DNA from: Coffea arabica
Taxonomy: Eukaryota; Streptophyta; Magnoliopsida; Gentianales; Rubiaceae
Direction of reading: 5' to 3'
Assembly (NCBI RefSeq): GCF_036785885.1
Contig: NC_092322.1
Location: 16,452,466 to 16,516,465 of the forward strand
DNA length: 64,000 nucleotides
In this document: piece after piece, positions 10,090-22,819 of the stretch
Numbering within the stretch: position 1 is the first letter of the stretch
Layout of the letters: every line of letters begins with the position of its first letter
Notes under the pieces: model-generated
The model's database searches: none
What the model saw: the letters and a program-made list of their open reading frames with translations, nothing else
Told to the model about the DNA's origin: nothing
Translations under genes and position numbers: made by a program

Positions 10090-13000
10090 TATACCAAACA
10101 GGCAGAGCCACAAGTTTTTTTGGTTAGGTGGCCAGAGGTGCTAATTTATTTGCAGAAGATGTTTATTGCTCAAAAGTAGAAGATCACGGTCAAAATGATC
10201 CATGAACTCAAATTTGCCAAAGAGATAAACTACTAAATGGTACTTGATACAAGCTACAATACAGCCACATATCCTTTTGGAGAACTAAAAGCTGAAAGGA
10301 AGAAAGTTAACATTGGGACTAGATACCATAGTAGAAAACCCTATGCCAAGTAATTTCAAAGGCATAATACTCTGGACTTCCACTTTAAGTAATTAAATCT
10401 AATTGGCAAGGTCAAACCTGTAAAATAAGGCCACTGGATGAAGGAAAAATAAGGTGACATACCAGGGCCACCGGAGGAAGGAAGTTAAAATACAGCGGCA
10501 TACAACAAGAGAAAAAACAACAGTTCAGGCTACTACATCAAAATAAACATAAGTCAGCATACAGCAAAAATATAAAATCAAGTTGCCATTTTGAGAAAGC
10601 CCAATCAAGCAGAAAATTTGGCAACTGGGGAGGAGTTTGCAGTGACATTGGTGGCACTATTGAGGATAAATCATAGGATGGCTCAAGGTCTTAGGAAAGG
10701 CATTGCATATCATTCCGGCTCTGATTCAGATGAACTTGGTTCAACATCCACGATCTCAATTCAGTCGATGGCAGGACAAAGCTCTTTCAAATTAATGTTG
10801 GCTTTGGATTGGATGTTATAAGATTGACCATCTAGATTGGGGTTTCCTTGAAATGCAACTCAGAGCAAGCCATGGAGGTTCTCTCTTGTATACTCTCCTC
10901 TTGAACAAAATTGCAGCAGCCGTGGTAGATATAAGCAGTAAGTTGCAAGAGTAGGGGGTGCAAGACAACTGAATCAAACGCTACAAGAAACTTTCTAATG
11001 AGAATTGAAACTAGAGACAACCAACTCAAGAAACTAGACCTACTCACAGATTAAGGAAGAAACGAAGTCTGCCAAAGACAAAGATTAGTTTGCAATCACA
11101 CAAGTGTACTGATAGCAGTTTGACACAAGAACTATGGTGTAAAACTTTGACAAATAAGCCAAATAGATAGATCACAGACACAAATAGATTATTTACAATT
11201 ACTGAAAGGTCATTCATATCACTGCAGATCATGCCCAATAATGACTAGCAAAAAAAAAAAAAAAATCTCATTTCCACCTCAGTGACCAATAAGACCTTAT
11301 CAAACAAATTTTATTACTAACAAACAATGGTTACTAGTATTCAAGATACAAATTCAGCACCTTCATTCCATGCTGAGTATCTTTTCAGTAAATAATTCAA
11401 ATTTACTGCATACTGTAGGAAAGAAAATTGTGATGAAATTCTTTGGAAACTAAACCAGCTACATAGAATAGATGCTACTAGAAAAATCCCATTTCTACTT
11501 TTATCACAAACTATTTTCCCACATTCAGAAACAAGATTAGGTTTTCCATCTTACAATTTGGATATTGTTGCACAAAATTGGGAATCCTCCCCTAAAGCTA
11601 TTAGAAAAGATAACTAAGTTGTCAGTAGGACTGCAAAATTTTTTCGATAAACATGATTTTGATCCATCGTAAGACAGCAGAGATTTAGAAAAGGACAAAG
11701 CACAGCAAGTAATTTTTAGACTGTTCTCTTGCATGTTCGCTTGCATATTCATAAAACTTCAATGCAAGACTTGTCGTTAAATGTTTCACCAAGAAATAAA
11801 ATAAAACAAATTAAAATCAAGACTTGCCCATAATTTTCTTTCAACTCTATTTGAACTGATGCTATATAGGATGTGGTTTGAAGTAATTTTTGCGGTTTAG
11901 ACTCATCCATCTGAGAATGGCAAGATAGCAATTAATGGACTTTGAGTCAAAATAGGGCACCCGTATAGCTTTTCCTCGATAAGTACTATATCTCAATCAT
12001 GAAATATAGTGATAAAATATTAATAACTTCAATTGAAATCACATTCTCTGTAAAATTGAATAAACTTGATTTTAACCTCTAACCATATCTTACATTCATA
12101 ACGAGTCTGCATGATAGATTAGATCCAAAAAACTGTAAGGCATAGTCCTAGTTTTGCTGGAGTTCGACATTCATATTGAGAAGTGGGAGTATTCTGCCTT
12201 AACGAGACTGCATGATAGAGTAGATCCAAAAAAATGTAAGCCATAGTCCTAGTTTTGCTGAAGTTCGACATTCAGACTGAGAAGTGGGAGTATTCAGCTA
12301 GTTTTTTTTTTAAATCGAATGTACTAAATTGATTTTTAAACTAGCACAAAGTCAATGGCATCTTAGCCATGCACATGAAGACAGTGTGGAAGAATAACAC
12401 TGTCTAAGCCAAACTTCAGCTAAATTTGGAATAATACTAACTCAGAACGTATATCTTAACTTCATTCTGGAAACATTTCTACGAGGCCTCGTTGATATCC
12501 ACCTTAGGACACAAAAATAGATTTTCAACATGAGCAAGAAGATTTAATTTTCTGAACAGCATCCAAAAACATGTGACCATCATTCTCTTTGCAACACATG
12601 ACCCCATCGCTAAATAGTGCATGCAGTATCAAAATCATACAAACAAAATCTACACAGAAGAGCTATATGGCAGATCAAAAAAGTATCACTTCTCAACATT
12701 GTTTATAGGTCACTAGACAGTTTACCTCCTCCACAGCCAATAGATATAATCCATCATTCTTCAGCATAAGATACTTAGCTAAAACATAATTATAAAGCAA
12801 TAAAATTTGTTTGCCAGAGTAATTTAAAAAATTAGTCTTAATCACTTTCACCGAATCCTTTCATATAAAATTCATCATAACTATTTCCATACATTTTAAT
12901 ACCTAATTAATTGTCTCTATCCAGTCTAAGCTGAAGTCAAATCTTCACACTCTGCTATACAAATTCCACTGCTCTCCTGCTCTGCCAAAAAGAACAAGAA

Positions 13001-14045
13001 TTTAAAAAAAAATGATAGATACGAAACTTGGTAGACTAGAAAAGTATATTATTACCATTGTGATGTGCCAGTAAGCTTCTTTTTTTTTTTTCACTATTGC
13101 AGATGGTGACCTAATAGCAGTTGTGCAATAAAAACCCATTCTTTAATTATTATTTTAACTTAGGAACAACCAAATATTAATATTAAAGAATCCCATAATC
13201 AAGTATGTTGTCAAAAAAGGGAGAGTTTCTTGGATGAACTATTCCAAGTTATAGCAAGAGAACGATATTTTTGCCACACTTCTACTGAATGTCTATACAA
13301 TTTAGTATAGCATTGACAATTAAAGGGGAAGTGATCAGAATACTTTTTCTGGATCATGCTTAAAGAGTTTGGGTTCAGTCAAATGCAGTGAAAAAAAAAA
13401 TCAATAACCATGACAATCCTAGGGACCTCAAACTATGAATCCAAAGCAAGAAACTGGTCTAGAAAGTTTTTACACTTATAAAGTGGCTGCAACTTTGGCA
13501 CCACTGAGGAATCAAAATAAAAGTAACAATTTTATCTTAGAAAAAGTTTTCTTGAAATTGCAGAAATGCAGCTTAAAACTTTTCCAGAAATTCAAAGTCA
13601 CAAACTATATTTGCATATGACATTCATTTCTTATTTACAATAAATTAAAATATTAGTTATCCAAAGCAAAATTTACAGGCAAGCTAAAGTACCAACACCC
13701 ATGAAAAACGAAGAAAAAATAACCTGTACAAGTTACCACTTAAGTGATATGCCACACTGAGGTTCCCCATGGAAAGATTGACAAGAGGTCGCTCATAAGA
13801 AGTGGTACAAATCCAATTAATGGCAGCAGATTTCTTTGATCTGCTACACTTATCAATTGAACTACCCCAAGCAAAGCGGCTGCACCACCAAACTGGAGAT
13901 CTTTAAGGTGTTTCACAAATATGACCAACAGATCTCCTCTAGGGTTCAATTGCATCAAAGATGATAAGTGACAACAGGATCCAAATGTTAGTTTCAACAA
14001 ATTAAAGTTTAGGGGTCAAAAGACACCAGGGCCAACATGTTACAA
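10090..14045. other. 3' flank of PPR copy 2, no intact gene
   Basis: Non-coding duplicate of 2160-5946. It holds the conserved block at about 10585-10830, a local partial repeat at about 12160-12290 (the 'gcatagtcctagttttgctg' segment occurs twice) and long A/T runs. Nothing coding is supported. Confidence 0.5.
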
Positions 14046-15983
14046 CTAATGTGAAGGTCCACTTTGTCCCCCATCCTTGAACTTCTTGCTGTCAGGATCA
14101 GTCTTCAGCATTAACATTAGTAGAGAAGGATTGCTCTGATTTCCAGCGGATGAATCAAGTAAAATGGAAAACGTAGATGCATCCAGCAAGAATCCTTTGT
14201 GAACCATTTCTTCATAATAGACCACTGCATCATCATAATGACCGCCCTTAAGGAGTCCTTGCAGAATGACATTGTATGTAACACTGTTTGCCAAGCAACC
14301 CTTCTCTTCCATTTTTCCAATGAGTTCTTTAGCTTCGCTGAGCAGACCTTCTGAAAGCAGGCCAGAAATCATGGTGTTGTATGTTATGACGTCAGGGTCC
14401 AATCCTTTAAGGGAGAGATTGTTGAAAAGATCTCGAGCACTATCAAGCCTCCTGCTTTTGCACAACCCATCAATGATGATATTGTACATTTTTATGCGAA
14501 GATTTGTTCCATCAGTTTCCATTTCATGGAATAACTGCAATGCTTCATCGATATGTCCAGTCTTGCATAATCCATCCAGTACCACACAGTAAGTGGGAAA
14601 ATCAGGCTTCATGCCATAAGCTTGCATCTCATTGAAAATATCTCGTGCACTAAGATACCTTCCTGAACTAAATAACCCGTGCAACACAGTGTTATAAATA
14701 ACAATATTAGGTGTTAAACCTTTATGTGGAATCTCTCGAAAGAGCTTCATGGCTGCTTTCACTTTCTTGGTCTTGTAATAGGCATTTATTAGAATACCAT
14801 AGCAATGGAGATCGGGTGTAAGACCGCTAGCAATCATGGTATTGAAAACTCTACTTGCGTCATCTATTCGACTCTGTAAACAGTACCCATCCATTAAGGA
14901 ACTGTATGTGACCAGGTCAGGATTTTGACCTTGCTGGATCATGATCTGGACTACCTCTTCAGCATCTTCTATATGCCCTTCCTTACATAGTGCATCCACC
15001 ACTATACTAAAAGTAATAACATCTGGAACAATTTTATAAACCTTCATCTCAGCAAAGAGCTTGTCAACATCCTTCCATCTGCTTAAGCTGCACAGAACCT
15101 GAATCAAACAACTGTAAGTGACAACATTCGGGGGAATGTCCTTTTCAATCATCTCCTGTAAGAGGGCAAGAGCTTCATCAACCATTTTATCCTTGCCCAA
15201 GCTATCAATGATGGTATTGTAAATAATTGCAGTAGGTTTACAAGGGCTTCCTCGTTTTTCCATTGCTCTGAGGAATTCAATGGCTGTTTGAGTGTTTCCT
15301 GCCTTGCAGAGCCCATCTATAACAATGCCCAACATAGTTTCATTGGGTTTACAAAGTTTTTCCTTGATTATCTTTGTGAACAATTCTTGCGCCTCAGGAA
15401 CCTTTTGTTCTCGAAAAAGTCCCTTAAGCAAAGTGCCGAAGGTGACTACATTGGGAACAAAACCACGTTTGAAGAAGCCAGCCAATGTAGAAAAAGCTAA
15501 ATCCACTCGGCCCACAACGCAGTAACAGTTAATCACAATAGTGAGGGTGTACTCACCGACAGGAATGCCCTTGACACACATATCTCTAAAAAGGGAAATA
15601 ACTGAAGAATATTGATTCTTCATCTTAACAATACAAGTCAGCAGTTGATTGAATTGAATAACAGAAGGCAAAGGCCTCATCCGGACCATCCGCTCGAACA
15701 AGCTCAAAGCATCATCAAGACTGTTGACATTATTAATATCATTCCTTAATTCAGGTTGAAATTTCAGAGCTTTTTCAGAAGAACTCTTAAATTTACTACT
15801 AATAACAGAATAAAAAGCCAAATGGGGTTTATGGTTTGGGAATGCAGAGAGGAATGATGCAAGAGTAGTACAACCTGCAGGAGTACCTAATGAAGCCGCT
15901 GCTTCCTGAGGCCGAGCAATGGAAACAATCAACGCAGAAGAAGCTCTTCTCTTCATCGTCGTCTTCATCATCATCATAACCAT
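14046..15983 (-). CDS. Restorer-of-fertility-like P-class PPR protein, copy 2 (mosaic)
   Basis: A 645-residue intronless RFL-PPR protein with a presequence-like N-terminus, the entry block ending near residue 107, 14 full motifs from about 108 to 601 and a partial fifteenth. Code residues of motifs 1-14 are NG, TN, GN, GT, NN, SD, SD, SD, GN, ND, CR, ND, NN, ND. Motifs 1-10 match copy 1 (SSEKALKFQPELRN, PEAQELF, IPHKGLTPN). Motifs 11-15 match copy 4 (LFHEMETD, SRRLDSARDLFNNL, ELIGKMEEKGCLAN, AGNQSNPSLLMLMLKTDPD). The immediate 3' flank also matches copy 4 ('agacaccagggccaacatg'). Gene conversion or unequal exchange near motifs 10-11 explains this. The frame is intact. Function is inferred from the family, as for copy 1. 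Confidence 0.93.
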   Translation of the reverse strand: MVMMMMKTTMKRRASSALIVSIARPQEAAASLGTPAGCTTLASFLSAFPNHKPHLAFYSVISSKFKSSSEKALKFQPELRNDINNVNSLDDALSLFERMVRMRPLPSVIQFNQLLTCIVKMKNQYSSVISLFRDMCVKGIPVGEYTLTIVINCYCVVGRVDLAFSTLAGFFKRGFVPNVVTFGTLLKGLFREQKVPEAQELFTKIIKEKLCKPNETMLGIVIDGLCKAGNTQTAIEFLRAMEKRGSPCKPTAIIYNTIIDSLGKDKMVDEALALLQEMIEKDIPPNVVTYSCLIQVLCSLSRWKDVDKLFAEMKVYKIVPDVITFSIVVDALCKEGHIEDAEEVVQIMIQQGQNPDLVTYSSLMDGYCLQSRIDDASRVFNTMIASGLTPDLHCYGILINAYYKTKKVKAAMKLFREIPHKGLTPNIVIYNTVLHGLFSSGRYLSARDIFNEMQAYGMKPDFPTYCVVLDGLCKTGHIDEALQLFHEMETDGTNLRIKMYNIIIDGLCKSRRLDSARDLFNNLSLKGLDPDVITYNTMISGLLSEGLLSEAKELIGKMEEKGCLANSVTYNVILQGLLKGGHYDDAVVYYEEMVHKGFLLDASTFSILLDSSAGNQSNPSLLMLMLKTDPDSKKFKDGGQSGPSH

Positions 15984-18469
15984 CGTCTTCCGGTCTCAAA
16001 TGAACCAATTACCGGGATTTTTTCAGGAAAATTCTGAAGATCGGTTGTTGAAAATTATTTTCTGAGGTAAATTCAGGCAATTGCGCCTGCTTTTTCAATT
16101 ACGACGTCGTCACAGTGTCGAAGCTCAATCAAAAGCCTGGCAATGCCCAAACCCCTTTTTTTTTATAAAAAGAAAAAAAAGGCTATTTTGTAAAAGGCGG
16201 GCGGGATGATATTATTGATTATGAACGATGATATTGTTGTTATTATTGCAACACTTGATTAAGAATAAACTTGATAGTAGTTATATTTGAACATACAAAA
16301 GATATTTTTTCAGAACAATTAAATACTATCCCATTAAGTAAAAGTTTTAAGCCATGTAGCAAATTTTATTTAGACAAGTTTAGGAGTATAATTTAGTCAA
16401 GCTATTTAACTTGAACTTGCACACAGTTTAGTCAAAGTTTTGACATTAGAGTGAATCAAGTTCGAGCTACTTGGTATTGAGTCGAGTGTGAATAGGAAAA
16501 TTCAAAATTTAAAAGTAGTCATCGACCTTTATAAAATAATTATTTAAATATAATTTTGAAAATTTTTTACAAAATTACATTTGTAGGTAAGAGAGTTATG
16601 AGATTTTCCAAAAGACTAAAAAATATATCATGATGATCCTAACAACCCCTTAAATACACTCACTAATCTTATCTTACCATGTTATTAAAATTTTGCTTTA
16701 ATTTGTATCTAAATAATTCCTCCTACTTCTAACTTTCTCTCTCCTTGTTTTCTTTGTTTTTCCCTCTAAATCCTGATTCATATGCCTTTTTTCTCCTCCA
16801 AATCTTTAGATTCTTGCTTTTTTCCCCTCTTTACAAACTCTTTAAACAACAAAATTGGCTAAAATACAAGATCACTTAAAAGGACTCAGGCTATGTTTGG
16901 ATTAGCCTATTTTTTCACAAATAGTTTTTGTTTGTGGAGTTTTCAATAACAAATTCTAAAAGCAACTTAAAAAACACACATCGAGGGAGGGGAAGGGAAG
17001 GGGAGAAGTGATGGGAGGCTAGGGAAGGGAGAGGAGAGGAGGAGGGAGAAAGAGGAAGTATGTAAGAAAACGGAGAAGAAGGGGAGAGGAGTGGGAGTAG
17101 GGCGTTGGTGATACTGACAATGACGCTGGAGATGGAGAAATGAGATGGGGGGCGGTGGGTAGTGGTTTTTTTTATCTTTAAAATATACCCTCATAAAATT
17201 TTAAATTTTAAAACACCGCAACAAATAACTATAGTAAAAGTTTTTAATATACAATCCTATATTTTAGTATTTCAAAAATAACTCAAAAAAACCCTAATCG
17301 ATGTAGAGCCTCTAATTTTAGACTAACAAACTATCTCTTACATTTTTAACTTATATTGATTTTTACTTACATTTTTTATTTTTTATCCTTTTGTATATTT
17401 TGCATAATTACTTGACCCGATTTTCTTTTTGTTTCAATATTTGGATAAGTAGTTCTCCAAAATATACAAAGAGATTAAAAATAAAAAAACTTGGTTAAAA
17501 ATCAACATAAGTCATAAGTGTAAAAGGTAACCTATTTTACTCTAAAATTAGAAGCATAAAAGGGAGCCTATTTTAGTCTAAAATTAGAGTCTTCTTAATG
17601 TGATGTCAAATTTTTGTCCATTGTTGTTTTAAGAGTTTGTCAAAGGGGAAAAAAAAATAAAAGAATGCAAAGGGAGAAAAATAAAAGGAAACTAGGAGCA
17701 ACACGTAACCTGAGGATCGTTTGCTTGTTTTTACCACTTGGTAACACAGCGGATTGTTTGCTTGTTTTTACCACTTGTAACACAGCTGATCGTTTTTACC
17801 AAATCATCCCTCCCCTCAATGGCAATGTTATACTAGAAAAATGGTCCGACTATTCCAATGGGAGTAGATGGAAATAAATCCACCTATAATTCTTAGGATG
17901 CATAATTTGCTATTATCTATTTTTTTAATATCTATTTGTAATTAAGTGTATGTCCCCTAATTAAAAAAGGGGATAAGGAGGTTTCTGACAATTTCATTGA
18001 TCTCCACTGAGGTTTCACAATTACACTGACTTTCCCTGGCAGAACTTGGGACCCAATTGCTGACATCATATAATATGAAATTACTATTATACCCAAGACA
18101 TTATGTGTTATTATATGGCTAAAATCTGATAAATTATTCATTAGGGTCAAATTAAATCTTTCAATTTCATTAACCAACTTAACAGTTGGAATCTTGCTAA
18201 TCAAAAATGCATTTAACCAACTGGCGCCAAGTTCGTTCACCAATATGGTGCCATTTTGCTGATTGATGTCAGGGACAAGACAACAAATCAGTGTTTTATA
18301 TATTGTGAAGAAGGCATCAAGTAGAAGAAAGAAAAATAAGAAGAAACTTAGTGAAGATAGAAGCTGAACAAACTGGCAATTTTCGTTCAACTGGTAAGGT
18401 AGTGATGATATATCTCCAGTGGTGTTAATCATCTGTTATGTTGACCATATTACTTTAACATGTAAATTT
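15984..18469. other. 5' flank of PPR copy 2 and left edge of the Mutator-like region
   Basis: To about 17870 this is the duplicated 5' flank. It includes a purine-rich stretch (16980-17160) and a short duplicated segment around 17745-17800 ('gcttgtttttaccactt' occurs twice). From about 17880 the sequence is unlike the PPR units. At about 17965-18060 it resembles the ends of plant Mutator-like elements (a GGGGATAAGG start followed by Ca/aGAGGTTT-type sequence), but I could not find the matching inverted repeat on the right. Confidence 0.4.
16101..16110. promoter_or_regulatory. Conserved palindrome ACGACGTCGT upstream of copy 2
   Basis: The same 10-bp palindrome as upstream of copies 1 and 3, 118-127 bp before the ATG at 15983. 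Function is inferred. Confidence 0.4.
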
Positions 18470-18587
18470 ATTATGACAGGATCATGCACATGGGAAGGTG
18501 CCTGTTGTGCATTCAAGTAAAGGTAGCAATTCAAGTCCTTCTACTGGAAATGCTGCCATAAATGTTCAGGTTAATGTACAGACAAGT
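18470..18587 (+). repeat. Direct repeat of the MULE 3' region, left copy
   Basis: Matches 21872-21990 with few differences; both begin 'attatgacaggatcatgcac' and end at 'acagacaagt'. A second short repeat ('caatttt.attcaactgg') lies at about 18377 and 18595. Together they show that the region upstream of the transposase was rebuilt from element sequence. Confidence 0.8.
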
Positions 18588-19179
18588 TAATGTGCAATTT
18601 TCATTCAACTGGTGAGGCAATGATGATAGTACTCTAATTTCATAATTTTGAAGCAGAAAGGAGAGAGTATGGAAGGCAAATTCTGAGATTTTAAATATTG
18701 TAAATCACAAAAATAACAACAAAAAAGGTATGCAAGCTCTGTTATCTATTAATGTAATATGATCGAATATGACCTATCACTTCCAGAACATGTAAATTTT
18801 CAGAGTTCATCATGCAAATTTGAAGGAGAAAATAGGGAGTATGTCAAAACCATGAACTTAGTTAGATGTTAAAGTCAAAAGCATGACAAAAATCATCATC
18901 TTTTATGTTGATCATAGTTGTTCACTGCTTGATAAGTTGAATAGATAAGTTGTGATCACTGGTACATGTAGTTAGATAAGTTCATCATATATTATGTTGA
19001 CCATAGTTGTTGAATGCTTGATAATCTACAATAAGTTAGATAAATTCTCTATTCTGCCAAATATAGTTTTAGATCTTTGAGTTGTGCCCTGTTCTTCATT
19101 TATTGAGTAAAAGTGTTTCATCATCATAGAATCATGTTAATGGTTATTAGTGTTGAACTATTAATGTTAATAATGTAGG

Positions 19180-22100
19180 ATGGTGAATAATGGTGCTTAT
19201 GACAAAGTTGTGCATTGCAAGGGAATGAAAGTGAAGATTCCGAATGTTGATTCTAATGGCCACTTGTACATTAACTTGCAATATGATGTTGTTGAAAAAG
19301 CATTGAATGAAATGCCTGGAAATGTGAATATGATGATACATATGAGGCATGATATTCCTGGAACATGTGAAATGCGTGATGCTAATGATGACAATGCAAT
19401 AGCTGAGATGTTTAAAATGCATCAATCTGGAATTGTAATCAATTTACAAGTGTATGATATGGAAATTATTCCAACTAAGCCTGATGGACCTTTAAACCAT
19501 AACAATGATCAAAACACCCAAGAGAATTTAGGCATTGAACAAACTTATGAAAGGGTAGTTGTTGATCTTGGAAATTCTGATGATGAATTTGAGGACTCTA
19601 ACTCTGACGAGTCATGGAAACATATGCTTGATAGTGATAATGAAGGTGATATAGATGATGACAAAGTTTCAGTGGAGAGTAGTGACTTGAGTGACACTAA
19701 TTTTTCTAATTTAGAAGAAAATGAGGATTGTGATATGGTTCCTGATTCCGAATCTGATCAGGAACTTGATCCTATGAGAGAAGTGATGAGATAAAAAATG
19801 TAGGTATACAACCCAAGAGAGGACATTGGGTTTGAGAAGTGCCAATTAGTCACCAATGTGGACTCCTTTAGAGCAACTTTGAAGGATTATGTCATCCAAA
19901 AGGGATTTTCAATAGTAAGATTGAAGAATGAGAAAACTAGAGTGACAGCTATTAGTGGTATAGATGGCTGCAAATGGAGAATTCATGCGAGTCCGATGGC
20001 TGATTCCGTCACCTTTATGTTTAAATCTTACCAACCTGAACATACTTGGGTGATGGATAAAAGTAATGTAGAACCAACATCAGATTGGATTGCAAAGAAG
20101 TTGGTGCCTTTGATGAGAGCTCATCCTAACATATCTAGCCAGGGCATAGAAGCAAAGATGATAACAAAGTGTGGTCTTAAACCAAGTTACATGCAGCTTT
20201 TTAGAGCAAAAAAGAAAGCAGAAAAGGAGATTCAAGGAAATTTCACTGATTCTTATGGCAAATTACCAAAGTATGTTGTACAAGACAATATAATCCACAA
20301 AACATTTGCAAAATACATTATGATAGGCCAAATCTCCTTGTAGAGCCCAGATTTTAAAGAATATTTGTTAGTTTTAGAGCATGGAAAACTGGTTTTCTTG
20401 ATGGTTACAAGCCATTCAGTGGCTTTGATGGCTGTCACTTGAAGGGTCTCTTTGGTGGTATTTTACTCACAGCAGTGGTCTTGGATGGGAATGATAGTAT
20501 ATTCCCAATTGCATTTATTGTAGCTGAATGTGAAAACAAGAAAACATGGAGTTGGTTCTTTTACCTTTCTGAAGAGTTTTTTGTACCATTCAACAGCCAC
20601 TTACCTTTAAACTTTATGAGTGATAGGCAAAAGGTACTGCTCAGAATAATCAACTCTTTGCTTGGACTTGTTAAAGGATTTGAAATAGCTTTTTTGACTC
20701 ATCTATTTGCTGTTTTAGGGGCTCAACCTTGCTTATGAGGAGATATTTCCAAATGCTAGTGACAAATATTGTTGCAGGCACATTTGCCGCAACTTCAAGC
20801 AGCAATTTTCAGGCATGCTGCTTAATAGTTTCTTTTGGAAGGCAGCAAAGAGTTTTGATCACATAGGTCAGAATGAAACAATGTCAACCATTAAAGATAT
20901 CAATATACAGGCTTGGAAATATTTGGACAAAATTCCCAAGAAAGCCTGGCATAGATATGCATTCTCAAAAGAAATTAAATGTGACCATGTCACAAATAAT
21001 TTCACTGAATCGTTTTATTCATTGTTGGTGATCTCAGGGGCAAACCCATACTTAACCCTTGTTGAAGGTTTGAGAAGGAAGTTCATGAAGAAAATGCATA
21101 AGAGATACTAAAAGGGATGCACATTAACTAACAGAATCACCCCAAAATTTGCTGAAAAGCTCAAAACAATTGCTCAAGCATCAAGGCATTGTACCTTGAA
21201 TATGGCAAGTGATGATAAATTTGAGGTTGGTGATATGGACAGATCATTCATAGTCAATTTAAATCAAAGGACCTGTGATTGTGCCTTCCAATTAGTTGGA
21301 TTTCCTTGCAAACATGCTGCACTTGGCATTATCTACAAAAGGGAAAAGTTGGAAGATTACTATGATCATTGGTTCTCCAAAGACATTTACTTGAACGCAT
21401 ATGCTTCTATGATTCACCCTATACCTCATGAAAAGAGGTGGCCTCCTATGCATGAAGTTACCCCTAGGATTGTATTGCCCCCTCCTTTGAGAAGAGCTCC
21501 TGGTAGATCAAAAGTAAACAGAAGAGGAGAACCTGATGAAGGACCTTCATCTCAGCCAAAAAAGTCTAGTACCTTAAAGTGTGGAAATTGTGGTTAGTTT
21601 GGTCACAACATGAGAACATGTCAAAGAGCACCTGTGCAAAGAAAGAATCCAGCTAATACTCATGCTCAACAGGTATCATCATACACATATTTGTACAAAT
21701 TAAATGTTCTTTCTTGACTCATCAACTCCTTATGTTGTTTACTTCATGACAGATGCCAACTAGAAGAGGGAAACCATGTAGAGGATTTGCAAATTTAGGA
21801 CTGCAAGGATCTATTCTCTGGGTATAAATCATGTTTCAATTACACAATTAGTCCTTAGTGTTACCTAGTCATATTATGACAGGATCATGCACATGGGAAG
21901 GTGCCTATTGTGCATTCAAGTAAAGGTAGGAATTCCAGTCCTTCTACTGGAAATACTGCCATAAATGTTCAGGTTATTGTACAGACAAGTACAATTGCCT
22001 CTAAAAGAAAGGTACTGGCTCTTTTATTATGAAATCCAATCTAGTGCTACTCAGGTATTCAGTAAGGCACAAGCTCTTCTATTTTGAACAACTACAGGGA

Positions 22101-22241
22101 GGAAGGCCTTCAAATGCTACTTTGACGAATGCTGCAATAGGTTCTCGCAGAAGAGTTGCACCAGAACTTGCTCAACCAACTAATCATCTGTCAACAGCTC
22201 TTGTTCAAGCCCCTGGTGATGCTCTACATCTGTTAGCATGA
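19180..22241 (+). pseudogene. MuDR-type transposase, degenerate
   Basis: Domains in order: a PB1-like N-terminal region and acidic linker (19180-19791); the MuDR DNA-binding domain (about 19804-20045, GCKWRIHAS); the MULE transposase core with FDGCHLKGLFGG (about 20418-20453) and ECENKKTWSWFF; a CRHI..NFK region (about 20770); a SWIM zinc finger with CDC and CKH (about 21260-21320); and a zinc knuckle beginning CGNCG (about 21583). Lesions: in-frame TAA at 19792 and TAG at 19801, a frameshift plus stop near 20341-20370, another near 20710, TAA at about 21109, and TAG inside the zinc knuckle at 21595. GT..AG introns are plausible between about 21672 and 21753. The transposase is therefore inactive as written. 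Acidic Asp/Glu runs at 19570-19770 are normal for the family. Confidence 0.9.
21872..21990 (+). repeat. Direct repeat of the MULE 3' region, right copy
   Basis: The original-context copy, lying within the 3' coding or intron region of the transposase remnant. Its partner is at 18470-18587. Confidence 0.8.
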
Positions 22242-22819
22242 ATGCAGCTGCACCTCTTAACTCTGCCAATATTAGCACCAGCAGTAGTTTTAGCTTGCAT
22301 TTCTAATTACTACTGTTATGCTCACATTTCTCTTCTTTTGTGCTTAGTGGTGCTTTGTGAAGTATAGTTCATTAATATGCTGCCTACTCATGCTTTTGTA
22401 TATGGTGTTATATGAAACTATGACTAAACAATGGTTTTCCAATCCTCACCCTCTGCCTAAATTGCTTTAAGGCAGATGGTGTTTTAGATGGTCTTGGATT
22501 GCAGTTCGGTTTATTTAATGTATGGTTATGAAACCTGTAATGATATTACTCTTGGATTACAGTTTTGGTTTGCACCTTATTACTGCTAAGGTTTCATAAA
22601 TGACTGTTTTAGTTCTTAACTTGTTTCATTTAATGGATCTGAACGTTGCAACTTGAGCATATAACAAATAACTTAGTTTCTGCACTGCTCATGAACCTGT
22701 TCAATTCACTCTTTTCCACCTTAGTTTTTGCAAAAAATCACTCTTTTCCGCCTTAAATATTGATGCTTAAAGTGAAAGTGGCTTCCTTTTTAATGCTGGT
22801 TCATAATATGTTGAAAATA

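Larger units (their letters stand above)
9291..17870. repeat. Segmental duplication unit B (PPR copy 2 with flanks)
   Basis: Second copy of the block at 1516-9290. The left edge (about 9291-9315) carries a degenerate match to 1230-1256 joined to the sequence at 1516, so about 260 bp were lost at the junction. Differences from unit A include a private MITE at 9814, loss of about 150 bp next to it, and an extra partly repeated segment near 12195-12300. Confidence 0.78.
18470..22260 (+). mobile_element. Decayed Mutator-like element (MuDR/MULE)
   Basis: This region carries all the domain remnants of a plant MuDR-type transposase on the plus strand (19180-22241). Terminal inverted repeats and a 9-bp target duplication could not be fixed, so the limits are approximate and the true left end may be near 17960. 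About 118 bp of the transposase 3' region (21872-21990) is repeated directly at 18470-18587, upstream of the gene, a rearrangement not expected of an intact element. No copy of this element overlaps a PPR gene. Confidence 0.75.

Noticed and set aside
17932..18432. 166-residue minus-strand open frame with a hydrophobic Ser/Phe run
   Set aside because: It lies in the left part of the Mutator-like region, has no recognisable motif, and runs antisense to element sequence; a chance frame is more likely.
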